Positions 8,316-16,776 of a stretch of DNA of 64,000 nucleotides are shown piece after piece. The position numbers and the translations under genes are program-made. The notes beneath the pieces were generated by a model that saw only the letters and a program-made list of their open reading frames with translations, searched no databases and was not told the DNA's origin. Source of the DNA: Hahella sp. CCB-MM4 (GTDB taxonomy: Bacteria > Pseudomonadota > Gammaproteobacteria > Pseudomonadales > Oleiphilaceae); assembly GCF_002260525.1 (NCBI RefSeq), contig NZ_MRYI01000002.1, positions 1-64,000 of the forward strand, written 5' to 3'. The stretch's first letter is position 1. Each line of letters starts with the position of its first letter.

Positions 8316-9107
8316 ATGAACCTACGATTCTTTCTGTCCTTGATATGTCTGGTTTTGGCGATGACGGCTTCCTATCCGGCAATGTCCTTTGGTGCCAATG
8401 GTCACCGTATAGTCGCCCGCATTGCTGAAAATCATCTGACTCCGAAAGCCCGCGAGGCGATCTTCAAGATCACCGGTGGAAAACATCTGGCGCAGCTTGC
8501 TACCTGGCCGGATGAAATCCGCTCGGACTCCAACTGGGATTTCGCCAAACCCTGGCATTTTGTGTCCATTGATGACGACGAATCATTCGATGGCTATGAG
8601 CACAGTCAGCAGGGAGATATTCTGTTGGCTCTGGAGAAATTCGAAAAAGTACTTCAGGAGAAAAAAGCGAGTCCGGAAGAAATGTGGCAGGCGTTGGCTT
8701 TCTATATTCACTTTGTTGGTGACATCCATCAGCCCCTGCATGTAGGACGCCGGGATGACTACGGTGGTAATACGATCAAGGTGAAGTGGTTCGGGAGATA
8801 TACCAATCTGCATTCCGTCTGGGACAGCAGTCTGATTGAGAACGAGCAATTGAGTTTCCGGGAATACGCCAGCTTTCTGGACAATGTCAGCGAAGCACAA
8901 ATCAAAGCCTGGCAGAACAGCTCTTATCTGGATTGGGCCAAAGGCTCCAAGACCGAGCGGCCCAAGGTGTACAACCTTGGAGACGATGGCGTTGATGTTC
9001 CCAGCCTGTCTTACAACTATGCCTACCAAAACAAGGAACTGATTGACGATTGTCTGGTGAAAGGGGGTATCAGGCTGGCTGGAAAGTTAAACGCACTGTT
9101 TGACTAA
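8316..9107 (+). CDS. Secreted S1/P1-type nuclease
   Basis: This 263-residue protein has a signal peptide (hydrophobic stretch 5-24). The zinc-ligand pattern of the S1/P1 family follows: GANGHRIVARIA, TWPDEIRSD, WHFVSID, FVGDIHQPLHVGRRDDYGGN and LHSVWDSSLI. These trinuclear-zinc enzymes degrade single-stranded DNA/RNA and release 5'-nucleotides. The mature N-terminus appears to be Phe (SFGANGH) where the family normally has a Trp whose backbone binds zinc. Together with the 5'-nucleotidase gene upstream it forms a plausible nucleic-acid scavenging route. The 65-base gap from the fusion gene contains the perfect palindrome CCTATTAATAGG at 8256-8267. Confidence 0.9.
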   Translation: MNLRFFLSLICLVLAMTASYPAMSFGANGHRIVARIAENHLTPKAREAIFKITGGKHLAQLATWPDEIRSDSNWDFAKPWHFVSIDDDESFDGYEHSQQGDILLALEKFEKVLQEKKASPEEMWQALAFYIHFVGDIHQPLHVGRRDDYGGNTIKVKWFGRYTNLHSVWDSSLIENEQLSFREYASFLDNVSEAQIKAWQNSSYLDWAKGSKTERPKVYNLGDDGVDVPSLSYNYAYQNKELIDDCLVKGGIRLAGKLNALFD

Positions 9108-9120
9108 CTCCATAGTCTTC

Positions 9121-9200
9121 AGCGGCTAAATGATTAGCTCTATTGCCTCCACAGGCTAAACGATTAGCCCGATAGCCTTCACCAGCCAAATGATTAGCCT
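9121..9200. repeat. Three imperfect ~31-bp repeats, each with a GGCTAA/TTAGCC dyad
   Basis: Copies begin near 9121, 9152 and 9183. Each carries the core GGCTAAATGATTAGC or a close variant (ACGATTAGC in the second, CAGCCAAATG in the third). The arms can pair, so each unit can form a small hairpin. The array sits between the stop of the S1/P1 nuclease gene and the convergent amidase gene and could act in transcript ending. No run of T follows directly. Confidence 0.7.
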
Positions 9201-9210
9201 GACAGGCCTT

Positions 9211-9262
9211 GCCTTTACGTTCTTTACATCCATTACAACCTTTACGTCCTTTACATCCTTTA
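9211..9262. repeat. Two ~29-bp direct repeats rich in CTTTACATCC
   Basis: The motif CTTTACGTTCTTTACATCC is followed, about 29 bases later, by CTTTACGTCCTTTACATCC, with a degenerate ATTACAACC between them. It directly adjoins the hairpin repeats to its left and leads up to the end of the amidase gene. No function is apparent. Confidence 0.6.
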
Positions 9263-9278
9263 TAAATAGAACACTCCC

Positions 9279-10160
9279 TTAGGCCAGGGCCAGATACTTG
9301 TTATATACCCAACCTGTGTTTTCCGGGGTGTCGACCAGTCGGACAAAACTCCAATCGTCCTGCTCGTTAATCACCGTCAGTCGGGTATCTGGAGGTAACG
9401 GACTGAACGTCAGTTTCTCGAACCCAATACCGGCCCCTCCGCGGATGTTAAGCGTCGTGGTCGTGACATAAAGGTGGGCGGGGGTATCCGTATCCGTGTC
9501 GTCACCGCGGCTACGTCGTTCATGTAAGAGTGAACGGATGCGTTCCATTGGAAACGCAGGGCCAGGATCAAACTTGCGGTTGGGGGAAATATCCTGATGC
9601 CTCACTATGTCGACAATGGAAGGGTAATAATCCAGAAGCGCCTGCGTCAGCCGTTCGACTTGCTCGATCTGTGCCTGGGGATATATTTCCCAGCCTTTAA
9701 GCTCACGGCTTGAGCCGGGCATCTGATCAACGATGATCTGCTCTACAGAAAATTCAGGGGTTTGTCCCGGTCGGGAATACTTGCCGTTGGGTTGTTTATC
9801 CAGCCAACCATAGTTGGCAATTTCGATACCGATAGAATACAGATTCAGGTTATTCATTCCCTTCCAACTAGAAACTCCCGCGTGCCGGGCTTTGTAGTTG
9901 AAAGGAACGATTTGCCAGGTTTCGCCCTTTCTGCCCACCACCAAATGCGCTGACGCATACACTGGCTTGCGGGCTCCCAGACGCTTTTGCTTCTGGGTAG
10001 GCGACAGCATCATGTAGTCTCTGGATCCGGCCGCATCTCCTCCTGCTGTGTAATGCATAACGATGAACCTAGGCGGAGGTATCGCATCTCCTACATCCTT
10101 GGAGCGACCAAACCAATAATCCACGAAACGATGATTTGCGATTTTCATGCTGCTTTCCAT
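9279..10160 (-). CDS. N-acetylmuramoyl-L-alanine amidase with C-terminal SH3 domain
   Basis: This 293-residue protein has an amidase_2 domain at residues ~25-215: zinc-type motifs MHYTAGG, RHAGVS, IEIANYG and VRHQDISPNRKFDPGPAFP. A bacterial SH3-like domain follows at ~230-290 (LNIRGGAG ... DDWSFVRL ... GWVYNKYL). It would cut the bond between N-acetylmuramic acid and L-alanine in peptidoglycan, with the SH3 part binding wall material. No signal peptide is visible, so it may act on recycled wall fragments like AmpD, or be exported another way. An alternative start is the ATG at 10148. Confidence 0.88.
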   Translation of the reverse strand: MESSMKIANHRFVDYWFGRSKDVGDAIPPPRFIVMHYTAGGDAAGSRDYMMLSPTQKQKRLGARKPVYASAHLVVGRKGETWQIVPFNYKARHAGVSSWKGMNNLNLYSIGIEIANYGWLDKQPNGKYSRPGQTPEFSVEQIIVDQMPGSSRELKGWEIYPQAQIEQVERLTQALLDYYPSIVDIVRHQDISPNRKFDPGPAFPMERIRSLLHERRSRGDDTDTDTPAHLYVTTTTLNIRGGAGIGFEKLTFSPLPPDTRLTVINEQDDWSFVRLVDTPENTGWVYNKYLALA

Positions 10161-10226
10161 TCCCTTGTAAGTGTTTCCAGAATGGTCGTATTACTTGATA
10201 CGGCAAAGCATATAACCGGTGATTCA

Positions 10227-10258
10227 AGTGCTGTTACGAATTAGTGCTGTTACGAATC
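10227..10258. repeat. 16-bp tandem duplication upstream of the amidase gene
   Basis: AGTGCTGTTACGAATT is followed immediately by AGTGCTGTTACGAATC: two copies with one mismatch. It lies between two minus-strand genes and shows no coding sense. Confidence 0.8.
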
Positions 10259-10371
10259 AAAGGCACACCTACCCAGTTAAGCATACATCACAAACATTGT
10301 ACAAAATTCACCCAGACCGAAGGGCTGCAGAATTCATCGCCAGCATGACAACCGAAAACTGTTGGAGAACT

Positions 10372-11454
10372 TTAATCCGCTTGGGGAAGAAGTTCAGCGC
10401 TTTCCCTGGTATTGCTGTCATTCCAGACTTCAACACTGGCCACCAGCTCTTGCCACCAAAGTCGATTGCTATATGGAGCTCCCAATGTGAGGATTTCCCC
10501 CACGTGTGGGGTCAGCAAATCCACTCCATGGTGCATAGCCAACTGACTGATGCGCTCCAGGGGCTCATACCAGGCATGGAAAGCCAGATCGAAGGTACCA
10601 TTATGAACAGGCATCATCTGTTTCCCATCAAGATCCAGGTGTGCCTGCAGACTCTCTTCCGGCTGCATGTGTACATCCGGCCAGTAGTGGTCGTAGGCAC
10701 CGGTTTCCACCATCGTCAGATCAAATGGCCCATAGCGTTCACCGATCTGCTTGAAGCCCGCAAAGTAGCCGGAGTCACCACTGAAGAATATCCGCTGATC
10801 ACCACTGATGATCACCCAGGAACACCAGAGGCTCATGTTGCGGTCGCTCAGTCCCCGACCGGAAAAATGATGTGCCGGAGTCGCAGCGAGGGTCAGGCCT
10901 TCGATGGTCTTTTCCTGCCACCAATCAAATTCGCTGATACGATCAGGCTCAATACCCCAGGACTGCATATCCCTGGAAACGCCCAATGGTACGTAGAAAT
11001 GTTCAACCTTGCTCTTGAGCTGGCGAACTGCCTGCTTGTCCAGATGATCGTAATGATTATGACTGATCAGCACACCTTTGATGGGAGGCAACTCCGCGAT
11101 GTTTAACGGCGGTTGATGAAAACGTTTGGGGCCAATAAAACTGAATGGCGATGCACGTTTGGAAAACACTGGATCGAGTAGCCAGTAATCTCCATGAATT
11201 TTCAGCAACAGGCTGGAATGGCCCAGACGGGTCAGATGAATACCTTCGTCCGGCAATCCATTCAGAATTTCTCTGGAAATAGGCACTACTGGCATGTCCA
11301 CCGTGGGTACTGTGTCGACTTTTCGTTCGAACATTATGCGTTTGAGAATCGGCCAGAAACCGCGGCTCTGCTTTTGGCTTTCCCGTTTCCGGCTGTCCTG
11401 GGAAGCCGGCTTCATCGGGTTTCGAAAACGCCCCTGTGACTGAATGCTGTTCAT
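10372..11454 (-). CDS. MBL-fold metallo-hydrolase (NAPE-PLD / UlaG-like)
   Basis: This 360-residue protein has a metallo-beta-lactamase fold with the metal motif SHNHYDHLD and further ligands in TPAHHFSGRG, FFSGDSGYF and MMPVHNGTFD. The arrangement and length match the N-acylphosphatidylethanolamine-phospholipase-D-like family of zinc hydrolases. The substrate cannot be told. The N-terminal ~40 residues are basic and polar without a signal peptide. The gene is divergent from a TetR regulator at 11642, and a palindromic operator lies between them, so it is probably the TetR target. Confidence 0.85.
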   Translation of the reverse strand: MNSIQSQGRFRNPMKPASQDSRKRESQKQSRGFWPILKRIMFERKVDTVPTVDMPVVPISREILNGLPDEGIHLTRLGHSSLLLKIHGDYWLLDPVFSKRASPFSFIGPKRFHQPPLNIAELPPIKGVLISHNHYDHLDKQAVRQLKSKVEHFYVPLGVSRDMQSWGIEPDRISEFDWWQEKTIEGLTLAATPAHHFSGRGLSDRNMSLWCSWVIISGDQRIFFSGDSGYFAGFKQIGERYGPFDLTMVETGAYDHYWPDVHMQPEESLQAHLDLDGKQMMPVHNGTFDLAFHAWYEPLERISQLAMHHGVDLLTPHVGEILTLGAPYSNRLWWQELVASVEVWNDSNTRESAELLPQAD

Positions 11455-11549
11455 ATCGAATCACTCTCTACGATTAAGTTAACGACCCAGTGATTGAGTC
11501 AGTGCCTGCCTGGTTGTCGAAAATCAACGGCCAGGCCCAGCCAAAAAAA

Positions 11550-11572
11550 GTAAACTACTCGGTGCAGTTTAC
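11550..11572. promoter_or_regulatory. Palindromic operator between the MBL hydrolase and TetR genes
   Basis: Perfect inverted repeat GTAAACT-N9-AGTTTAC, with a weaker half-site GTAAACT repeated 23 bases to the right, close to the TetR start. Size and position are those of a TetR-family operator controlling both divergent genes. That it binds this TetR protein is inference. Confidence 0.65.
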
Positions 11573-11641
11573 CCAAAAAAGGTGAAAAGTAAACTGATAA
11601 GTGTAAAATCTGCACACAAACGATATTCGAACAGGCATTCA

Positions 11642-12253
11642 ATGAGCGAGAAAATGACTCTGACCCAGCGTAAGCGGGTCGCCATACTGGCTGCAGCCAA
11701 GGAGGAATTCAAAGAAAGCGGATTCCAGAACACCAGTATGGATCGTATCGCCGCGCGGGCTGAGGTATCCAAACGTACCCTGTACAACCACTTTTCCAGT
11801 AAAGAAGCGTTGTTTTCTGTCATCGCCCAAAGCCTGGTGACCCAAATCCAGCAGGCCATGGAGTTTCCATTTGATGAGAACCAGGCTATCGATCAACAAT
11901 TGAGATCGATCGCCCATCAAGAACTTCAGCTACTGAGCGACAGTGACTTCATGGACACCAGCAGAATGCTGATGGCAGAGGCGTTGCGTGCCCCAGAAAT
12001 TGCGCAGGATATGATGACCCGGATGTCCCAGACGGAGAGCGGTTTAAGTCGATGGATGAGAAAGGCCAGCGCCCATGGCCTGGCCATTGAGGACCCCGAC
12101 TTTGCTGCTGAGCAGTTCATCGGGATGATCAAGTCATTCGCCTTCTGGCCTCAGCTTCTCAAGGGCCAACCCTTCCCTGATAAAGCTGCGCAGGAAAGAA
12201 TTGCCGATGAAGTGGTTATGATGATCCTGAGACGATATCAGACTGAGCAATAA
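11642..12253 (+). CDS. TetR-family transcriptional regulator
   Basis: From the ATG at 11642 the protein is 203 residues. It has an N-terminal helix-turn-helix: RKRVAILAAAKEEFKESGF followed by TSMDRIAARAEVSKRTLYNHF. The C-terminal ligand-binding part (AefR-like, about 150 residues) includes DTSRMLMAEALRAPEIAQ. A GTG at 11582 would extend the frame into the operator region and is less likely. It probably represses itself and the divergent hydrolase gene. The inducer is unknown. Confidence 0.9.
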   Translation: MSEKMTLTQRKRVAILAAAKEEFKESGFQNTSMDRIAARAEVSKRTLYNHFSSKEALFSVIAQSLVTQIQQAMEFPFDENQAIDQQLRSIAHQELQLLSDSDFMDTSRMLMAEALRAPEIAQDMMTRMSQTESGLSRWMRKASAHGLAIEDPDFAAEQFIGMIKSFAFWPQLLKGQPFPDKAAQERIADEVVMMILRRYQTEQ

Positions 12254-12255
12254 TA

Positions 12256-12298
12256 AAGCGGTGTATGTGATTCCCTTAGGGCTTTATAATCACCGCTT
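12256..12298. terminator. Possible stem-loop after the TetR gene
   Basis: AAGCGGTG at 12256-12263 can pair with CACCGCTT at 12291-12298 across a 27-base loop, directly after the TetR stop codon. There is no T-run, so it is either a weak terminator or an mRNA structure. Confidence 0.35.
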
Positions 12299-12322
12299 AC
12301 CGGATACCATGAGTTTGATTCA

Positions 12323-12592
12323 ATGGCTGAAGACAGCACAGATACCTGGATTTATTGCCGTGGCGGCAGTGTGGAAAGCTTTCCTGTCAGCTACAGTGAT
12401 ATGGCACTCCACCCATCTTCTATCCGCCGGGTGGAACGTTCAGACAATGGCAAAGCCATTGTGACACTGGATACGACACACTTGGTTTATGATCTCGATG
12501 GATTGCCCATCACCTCGGTCAATGACCGCTATCTGCTGGATATCGACTTCAAGGAAGTACTGGCCGGACTAAAAATGTCCGACACTGAATAG
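12323..12592 (+). CDS. Small conserved-looking hypothetical protein (89 aa)
   Basis: The 89-residue acidic protein contains WIYCRGGSVESFPVSYSDM and a beta-rich centre, IVTLDTTHLVYDLDGLPITS. No signal peptide, membrane segment or known motif is visible. Codon use and residue mix look genuine. It precedes the helicase-like gene by 41 bases and may be co-transcribed with it. The start lacks a clear Shine-Dalgarno. I do not recognise the family. Confidence 0.6.
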   Translation: MAEDSTDTWIYCRGGSVESFPVSYSDMALHPSSIRRVERSDNGKAIVTLDTTHLVYDLDGLPITSVNDRYLLDIDFKEVLAGLKMSDTE

Positions 12593-12633
12593 CATGATCC
12601 TGTATTTTTTAGCACGGTTCCGACTCTCCTAAC

Positions 12634-14526
12634 ATGATATTGCATCTCCCTGTATCAGAAGCCACCCTGCAGAAATTTCAGGAATCAGAACCGGCACAGG
12701 TCATCGAAACGCTGACCATTCATGAGCTGGCAGCATGCATTGTGATTTCGAAACTTCCTGCGATAACAGCCCCCAATAAGACCAGGGTGGTGGAACAAGC
12801 TCTTGCACAACTGATCAGTGAAGCCAATCAGATAGGGCTCAGGGAATTCCGTGCACAGTTGTCCGGAGCAATCACCAGGCGAGATCTTAATGCGGGTAAA
12901 GCCTATCTTCGTGACAGCATTCAGCTGATGAGCCAGGAAGAGGTCGCCAAGCGCAACTTCCTTTATAAAAGCGGCGAGTATCGCTGGAATCACCAGGTCC
13001 AGGCCTCAGGGCGCAAAGCCAATATTTACCTGGCAGCCCGAACTGACAGAGGAACTTATCTATCCGATGATCAGGACCGGATTCTGAACCAGATCATGTC
13101 CGATCCGGATGAATCCGTTGATGTGCAGGGATATGCCGGAACCGGTAAAACCCGCCTTGTCGCCAAACTCACTGAACTGCTCGACAAGGGAAATGTCCTG
13201 CTGCTGGCAATGACCTACCCTCAGCTACTCGGCCTTACTTCCAGGATTCCAAATCAATCCAATATCACCGGCAAAACTTTCGGCAATCTGGCAGATGAAA
13301 TTCTTGAGTCGAACCTGCTCGATCCCACACGAAGAGTCGGAGACCGCAAGCGGAGGAAGTTTAGCCTGAGCTTTCCGGAACTCGCCAGGCAAATGGGTTA
13401 TCGTTCTCTGGGAAAACTCTCGCCTCAACAGGTTGCCGAGGTGGTCAACAAAACGGTGAATGCCTTCTGCTACACGCAGGACACCCAGATACTTGAGCGC
13501 CATATACCGAAGTACGTATTGCCCAAAATCCAGGGAATGCAGACAGTTATAGTGCAAATGGCGGAAGAGCTTTGGGAAACCATAACAGGTGCCAGAGTGG
13601 GGCCAGAGTTACCAATCAAGGGGTATCACCGGATCAAACGGCTTGCCCTGCTTCGCGAAAGAATTCCCCGGCGGTACACCCATATCATCATGGATGAAAG
13701 CCACGACCTCCCCGCTCCGGTTATTGAAATTCTGGAAAGAAGCCCTCAGGCGGTCATCACTCTGGGCGACCGGTATCAGGCCCGTATGATGACAGGCAAC
13801 ACTCAACGGCGCAGCCCCAACATCAGAAGCCGCACCATGAACCATTCCCTGAGAGCCGGTGACAATGCCAGTGATCTCTATAACGGCATCATCCAACACC
13901 ATCCGGTTACTCCTCAGGCAAGATTTATCGGCTCTGAAGAGAAATCAACAGAGATTACCTACTACGATAGCTTCAGAGTTCCGGATAAATACTGTGCCAT
14001 TCTGGCCCCCTCCTGTTGGCATATTCTCAGCGTCATGCAGTTACTGGCGGTCAATCAAAGCGCATTTAATGTCCTTCCCGGAGCATTGGGAGACTTGAAA
14101 TGGTTGGTTGAGGATGCCATTGCCTTTTATCGATACCGGATAAGACCCAGTCATCGGGATCTGCAAAACTTTGCCTCCTGGGAAGACTATGTACAGAAGC
14201 AGACAGACCCGGTGGTCATGAAGGTCCACAAACTTTTTGAAGCCGGCTATGAAGAAAAGCACTTCCAGGAAACGCTCAGCAAAGCAGGTTCAAGCGATCC
14301 GGCTAAGAGTTACATGCTGGGCAGAATTGACGACGCCAGAAACCTGGAGTTTGACCGGGTGATGATCATCCGGAGTTCAGACCCTATTCAAAACAATGAC
14401 CGCCATCACTTGGCGGAGACCATCAACCGCCTCTATACGGGAATATCCCGAGCTAAAAAAGAGCTGATTGTGCCGGGCTACTTGAAGGACTGGTTGACTG
14501 ATCAAGCCGCGAATAGCAAGCGTTAG
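12634..14526 (+). CDS. UvrD/Rep-like superfamily 1 helicase-type ATPase
   Basis: This 630-residue protein shows SF1 motifs: Walker A GYAGTGKT (near residue 170), Walker B IIMDESHDLP, motif III-type TLGDRYQ, and motif VI-type LYTGISRAKKEL near the C-terminus. It is shorter than UvrD or Rep. The first ~150 residues are helical, without a recognised domain. It should bind ATP and probably DNA, but whether it unwinds DNA is uncertain. There are no neighbouring nuclease or methylase genes that would suggest a defence system. Confidence 0.8.
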   Translation: MILHLPVSEATLQKFQESEPAQVIETLTIHELAACIVISKLPAITAPNKTRVVEQALAQLISEANQIGLREFRAQLSGAITRRDLNAGKAYLRDSIQLMSQEEVAKRNFLYKSGEYRWNHQVQASGRKANIYLAARTDRGTYLSDDQDRILNQIMSDPDESVDVQGYAGTGKTRLVAKLTELLDKGNVLLLAMTYPQLLGLTSRIPNQSNITGKTFGNLADEILESNLLDPTRRVGDRKRRKFSLSFPELARQMGYRSLGKLSPQQVAEVVNKTVNAFCYTQDTQILERHIPKYVLPKIQGMQTVIVQMAEELWETITGARVGPELPIKGYHRIKRLALLRERIPRRYTHIIMDESHDLPAPVIEILERSPQAVITLGDRYQARMMTGNTQRRSPNIRSRTMNHSLRAGDNASDLYNGIIQHHPVTPQARFIGSEEKSTEITYYDSFRVPDKYCAILAPSCWHILSVMQLLAVNQSAFNVLPGALGDLKWLVEDAIAFYRYRIRPSHRDLQNFASWEDYVQKQTDPVVMKVHKLFEAGYEEKHFQETLSKAGSSDPAKSYMLGRIDDARNLEFDRVMIIRSSDPIQNNDRHHLAETINRLYTGISRAKKELIVPGYLKDWLTDQAANSKR

Positions 14527-14579
14527 CGCAATAATAAGAGAACGGTAAACAGAGAAGGGAGCTGCTGTGCCCCCTCAGT

Positions 14580-15527
14580 TCACAATTTTGAGGAAGCCTG
14601 TAAGCTCTTTATCCGATCAATTTGCTTGATGGCAGCCTGATATCCTGCCTCAATAGCTTCAGCTTTGGATTCAAAACTTCCTTGGTTTTCAGGCTCAAAA
14701 CTGGGCTGAATGACTACATCAGCCATTGCAAGATCCGGCTCACTCAATTTACAACTTTGCATACGAAAGGTATTTAACAAAAGACGACCGGTATTACTGG
14801 TATCTGAACTCTGATTACCGCAATAGATATCTACGGCAATCACAATGTCCGCCCCCATTGCTTTGGTATAGCGAACTGGAACCACTGACAAAACGCCACC
14901 ATCTACATATGTATGCCCATCAATCGTTACCGGAATAAATGCACCAGGAATACTGGAACTGATCTGAACTGCCTGACCGGGGTTACCGGATTGAATGACT
15001 TTACTTTCCCTTTCGGTTAAGTCGGTAACAGAGATGCCAAGTGGAATGGGGAACTCACTAATATCCGTTTGATCAAGATTTCCGTTAATCCAATCAGCCA
15101 GAGCTTCACCTTTTACAAAACCATTAGAGGATAAGCGGAGGTCAGCAACATCCCATTCGCTAACTTCGTCCACAATCTGCTCCATTTCACTGTAGCTTTT
15201 TCCAGCTGCATAGAAAGTTGCCGCAATTGACCCAGCGGAACTTCCTGTCACAACCTGAGCTCTAATTCCTGCCTCTTCCAGCGCTTTGATCACTCCCAGG
15301 TGCATAAAACCTCTGACGCCACCACCGCCAAAAGCAATACCGATAACAGGTCTTTCATTGGATTGTCTGATGCGAAAACTAGAATCAGGTGCCTTCTTGA
15401 TCTCTTCCACAGGCATGGGTACCAAATCATTATAATGTTGATGTGAAGCGCAACCGGCTACTAAAACAGAGATACTAGCCACTCCAAGCAACAGTTTCGT
15501 GGCCACACTTCTTTTAACTAACATCAT
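14580..15527 (-). CDS. Patatin-like phospholipase lipoprotein (RssA/NTE type)
   Basis: This 315-residue protein has a lipoprotein signal with lipobox VAGC (C26). A patatin domain follows: oxyanion loop GGGGVRGFMHLG (67-78), nucleophile elbow GSSAG with S97, and the catalytic Asp in YVDGG. It would hydrolyse acyl esters of phospholipids at the inner face of a cell-envelope membrane. The gene follows the SDR gene by 12 bases on the same strand, so the two are likely an operon. An AAGGA Shine-Dalgarno precedes the ATG. Confidence 0.9.
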   Translation of the reverse strand: MMLVKRSVATKLLLGVASISVLVAGCASHQHYNDLVPMPVEEIKKAPDSSFRIRQSNERPVIGIAFGGGGVRGFMHLGVIKALEEAGIRAQVVTGSSAGSIAATFYAAGKSYSEMEQIVDEVSEWDVADLRLSSNGFVKGEALADWINGNLDQTDISEFPIPLGISVTDLTERESKVIQSGNPGQAVQISSSIPGAFIPVTIDGHTYVDGGVLSVVPVRYTKAMGADIVIAVDIYCGNQSSDTSNTGRLLLNTFRMQSCKLSEPDLAMADVVIQPSFEPENQGSFESKAEAIEAGYQAAIKQIDRIKSLQASSKL

Positions 15528-15539
15528 ATTTTCCTTGCT

Positions 15540-16619
15540 TCAGGACTTCTTACTCACCACCTGACCGCTATCAATCAGTTGTTGAAAGAAGTCATTCATT
15601 GATTCTTTCAATGGTCGGTAATGCATTCCGAGCTCTCTCAGGCTCTTACTGTTGTCACCAATCCAGGGTTTATCCACATTGAGGGATACAATCTTTCTGG
15701 TCATGGCTTTGTGTACCATAGGGGCCGCCAGCCAAACCAGCCATTTTGGCATAACTTTACGGGGGATGGGGAACCTGTCACCGTATTTATCCAGCAATGC
15801 CTGCCCAAGGCCCAATATATTGGTGTTATGCCCGGAAATGATATAGCGGCCTTTAGCTTCCGGAGTAAAAGCCGCCGTGAAATGGGCTTCCGCGAGATCC
15901 CGCACATCGACGGCTCCTATACCGAATCTTGGAGCCCCCGCCTTCATGGAACCATCACCAAATTGTTTGATCAGCCTAAAACTCTCGGAAGTTGCAAAAG
16001 GGTTAATTCCAGGCCCAATCACCAAGCTGGGATTCACTGTGACCAGATCCCAACGATCTTGGGCTTTATTGATCTTCCAGGCTTCTTTCTCTGCCATGGT
16101 TTTCGAATAAGAGTAAGGCTGGTGTTCCAACGAAGAGCTGGTATTCCATACATGCTCCGTGAATACACCATTTAATGTTTTCTCCACATCAGCATTATCG
16201 CCATAGATTGCCGCACAACTACTGGTCAATACCACACGCTTCACGGATTCGGTTCGATTAACCTCTTCCAGAACGTTTCGGGTCCCCTTCTGAGCGGGAT
16301 CGACCAGCTCTTTTTGTGGATCGTTAATGTTGATAATGAAGGGCGATGCAGTGTGAAAGACCACCTGGCAGCCTTGCATGGCTTCTGCGTATGAGCCGGG
16401 CTGAAGTAAGTCCGCCTTGAAGAACTTAATCGCACCCGGTGATTTGTCAGCTAGGTCGTTCAGGTATCTGAGCTTTGACACATTATCGGGATCACGCACC
16501 GGAGCATGAACCGTCAATCCTTCCTCCAGAAGCTTCTTAACCAGAACGCCAGCCACATAACCGGTTGCGCCTGTTACCATCACCGGAAGATCTTTATTAA
16601 CCGTCATCGTCATTTGCAT
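15540..16619 (-). CDS. Extended SDR, dihydroflavonol-4-reductase-like NAD(P)-dependent oxidoreductase
   Basis: This 359-residue protein has the N-terminal nucleotide-binding motif VTGATGYVAG, HTASPF, and a YSYSK catalytic motif in QPYSYSKTMAEKEAWK. These are the marks of extended short-chain dehydrogenases of the DFR/cinnamoyl-CoA-reductase type. It should reduce a carbonyl using NADPH; the substrate is unknown. It lies first in an apparent operon with the patatin lipoprotein. Three close ATGs at the start (positions 1, 3 and 5) make the exact initiation uncertain. Confidence 0.88.
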   Translation of the reverse strand: MQMTMTVNKDLPVMVTGATGYVAGVLVKKLLEEGLTVHAPVRDPDNVSKLRYLNDLADKSPGAIKFFKADLLQPGSYAEAMQGCQVVFHTASPFIININDPQKELVDPAQKGTRNVLEEVNRTESVKRVVLTSSCAAIYGDNADVEKTLNGVFTEHVWNTSSSLEHQPYSYSKTMAEKEAWKINKAQDRWDLVTVNPSLVIGPGINPFATSESFRLIKQFGDGSMKAGAPRFGIGAVDVRDLAEAHFTAAFTPEAKGRYIISGHNTNILGLGQALLDKYGDRFPIPRKVMPKWLVWLAAPMVHKAMTRKIVSLNVDKPWIGDNSKSLRELGMHYRPLKESMNDFFQQLIDSGQVVSKKS

Positions 16620-16776
16620 CTCTACTTATCACACTGGTCGTCGGACGATTCATGAACCGCCCGACACATTGAAACGTTGGAGATATTTTAATCAGTCCTG
16701 CCAATCCGATAACTAGCAGGACAGACACATCATCAATGCAAAAGACGCCAATATTGCATAATGTGCAGTAAGGAAA

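Noticed and set aside
10219-11106. Long plus-strand open frame opposite the MBL hydrolase gene
   Set aside because: It lies antisense to a gene with clear catalytic motifs, has no ribosome site and an unlikely residue mix.
11582-11641. Upstream GTG start for the TetR gene
   Set aside because: It falls in the operator region. The ATG at 11642 gives the normal TetR length.
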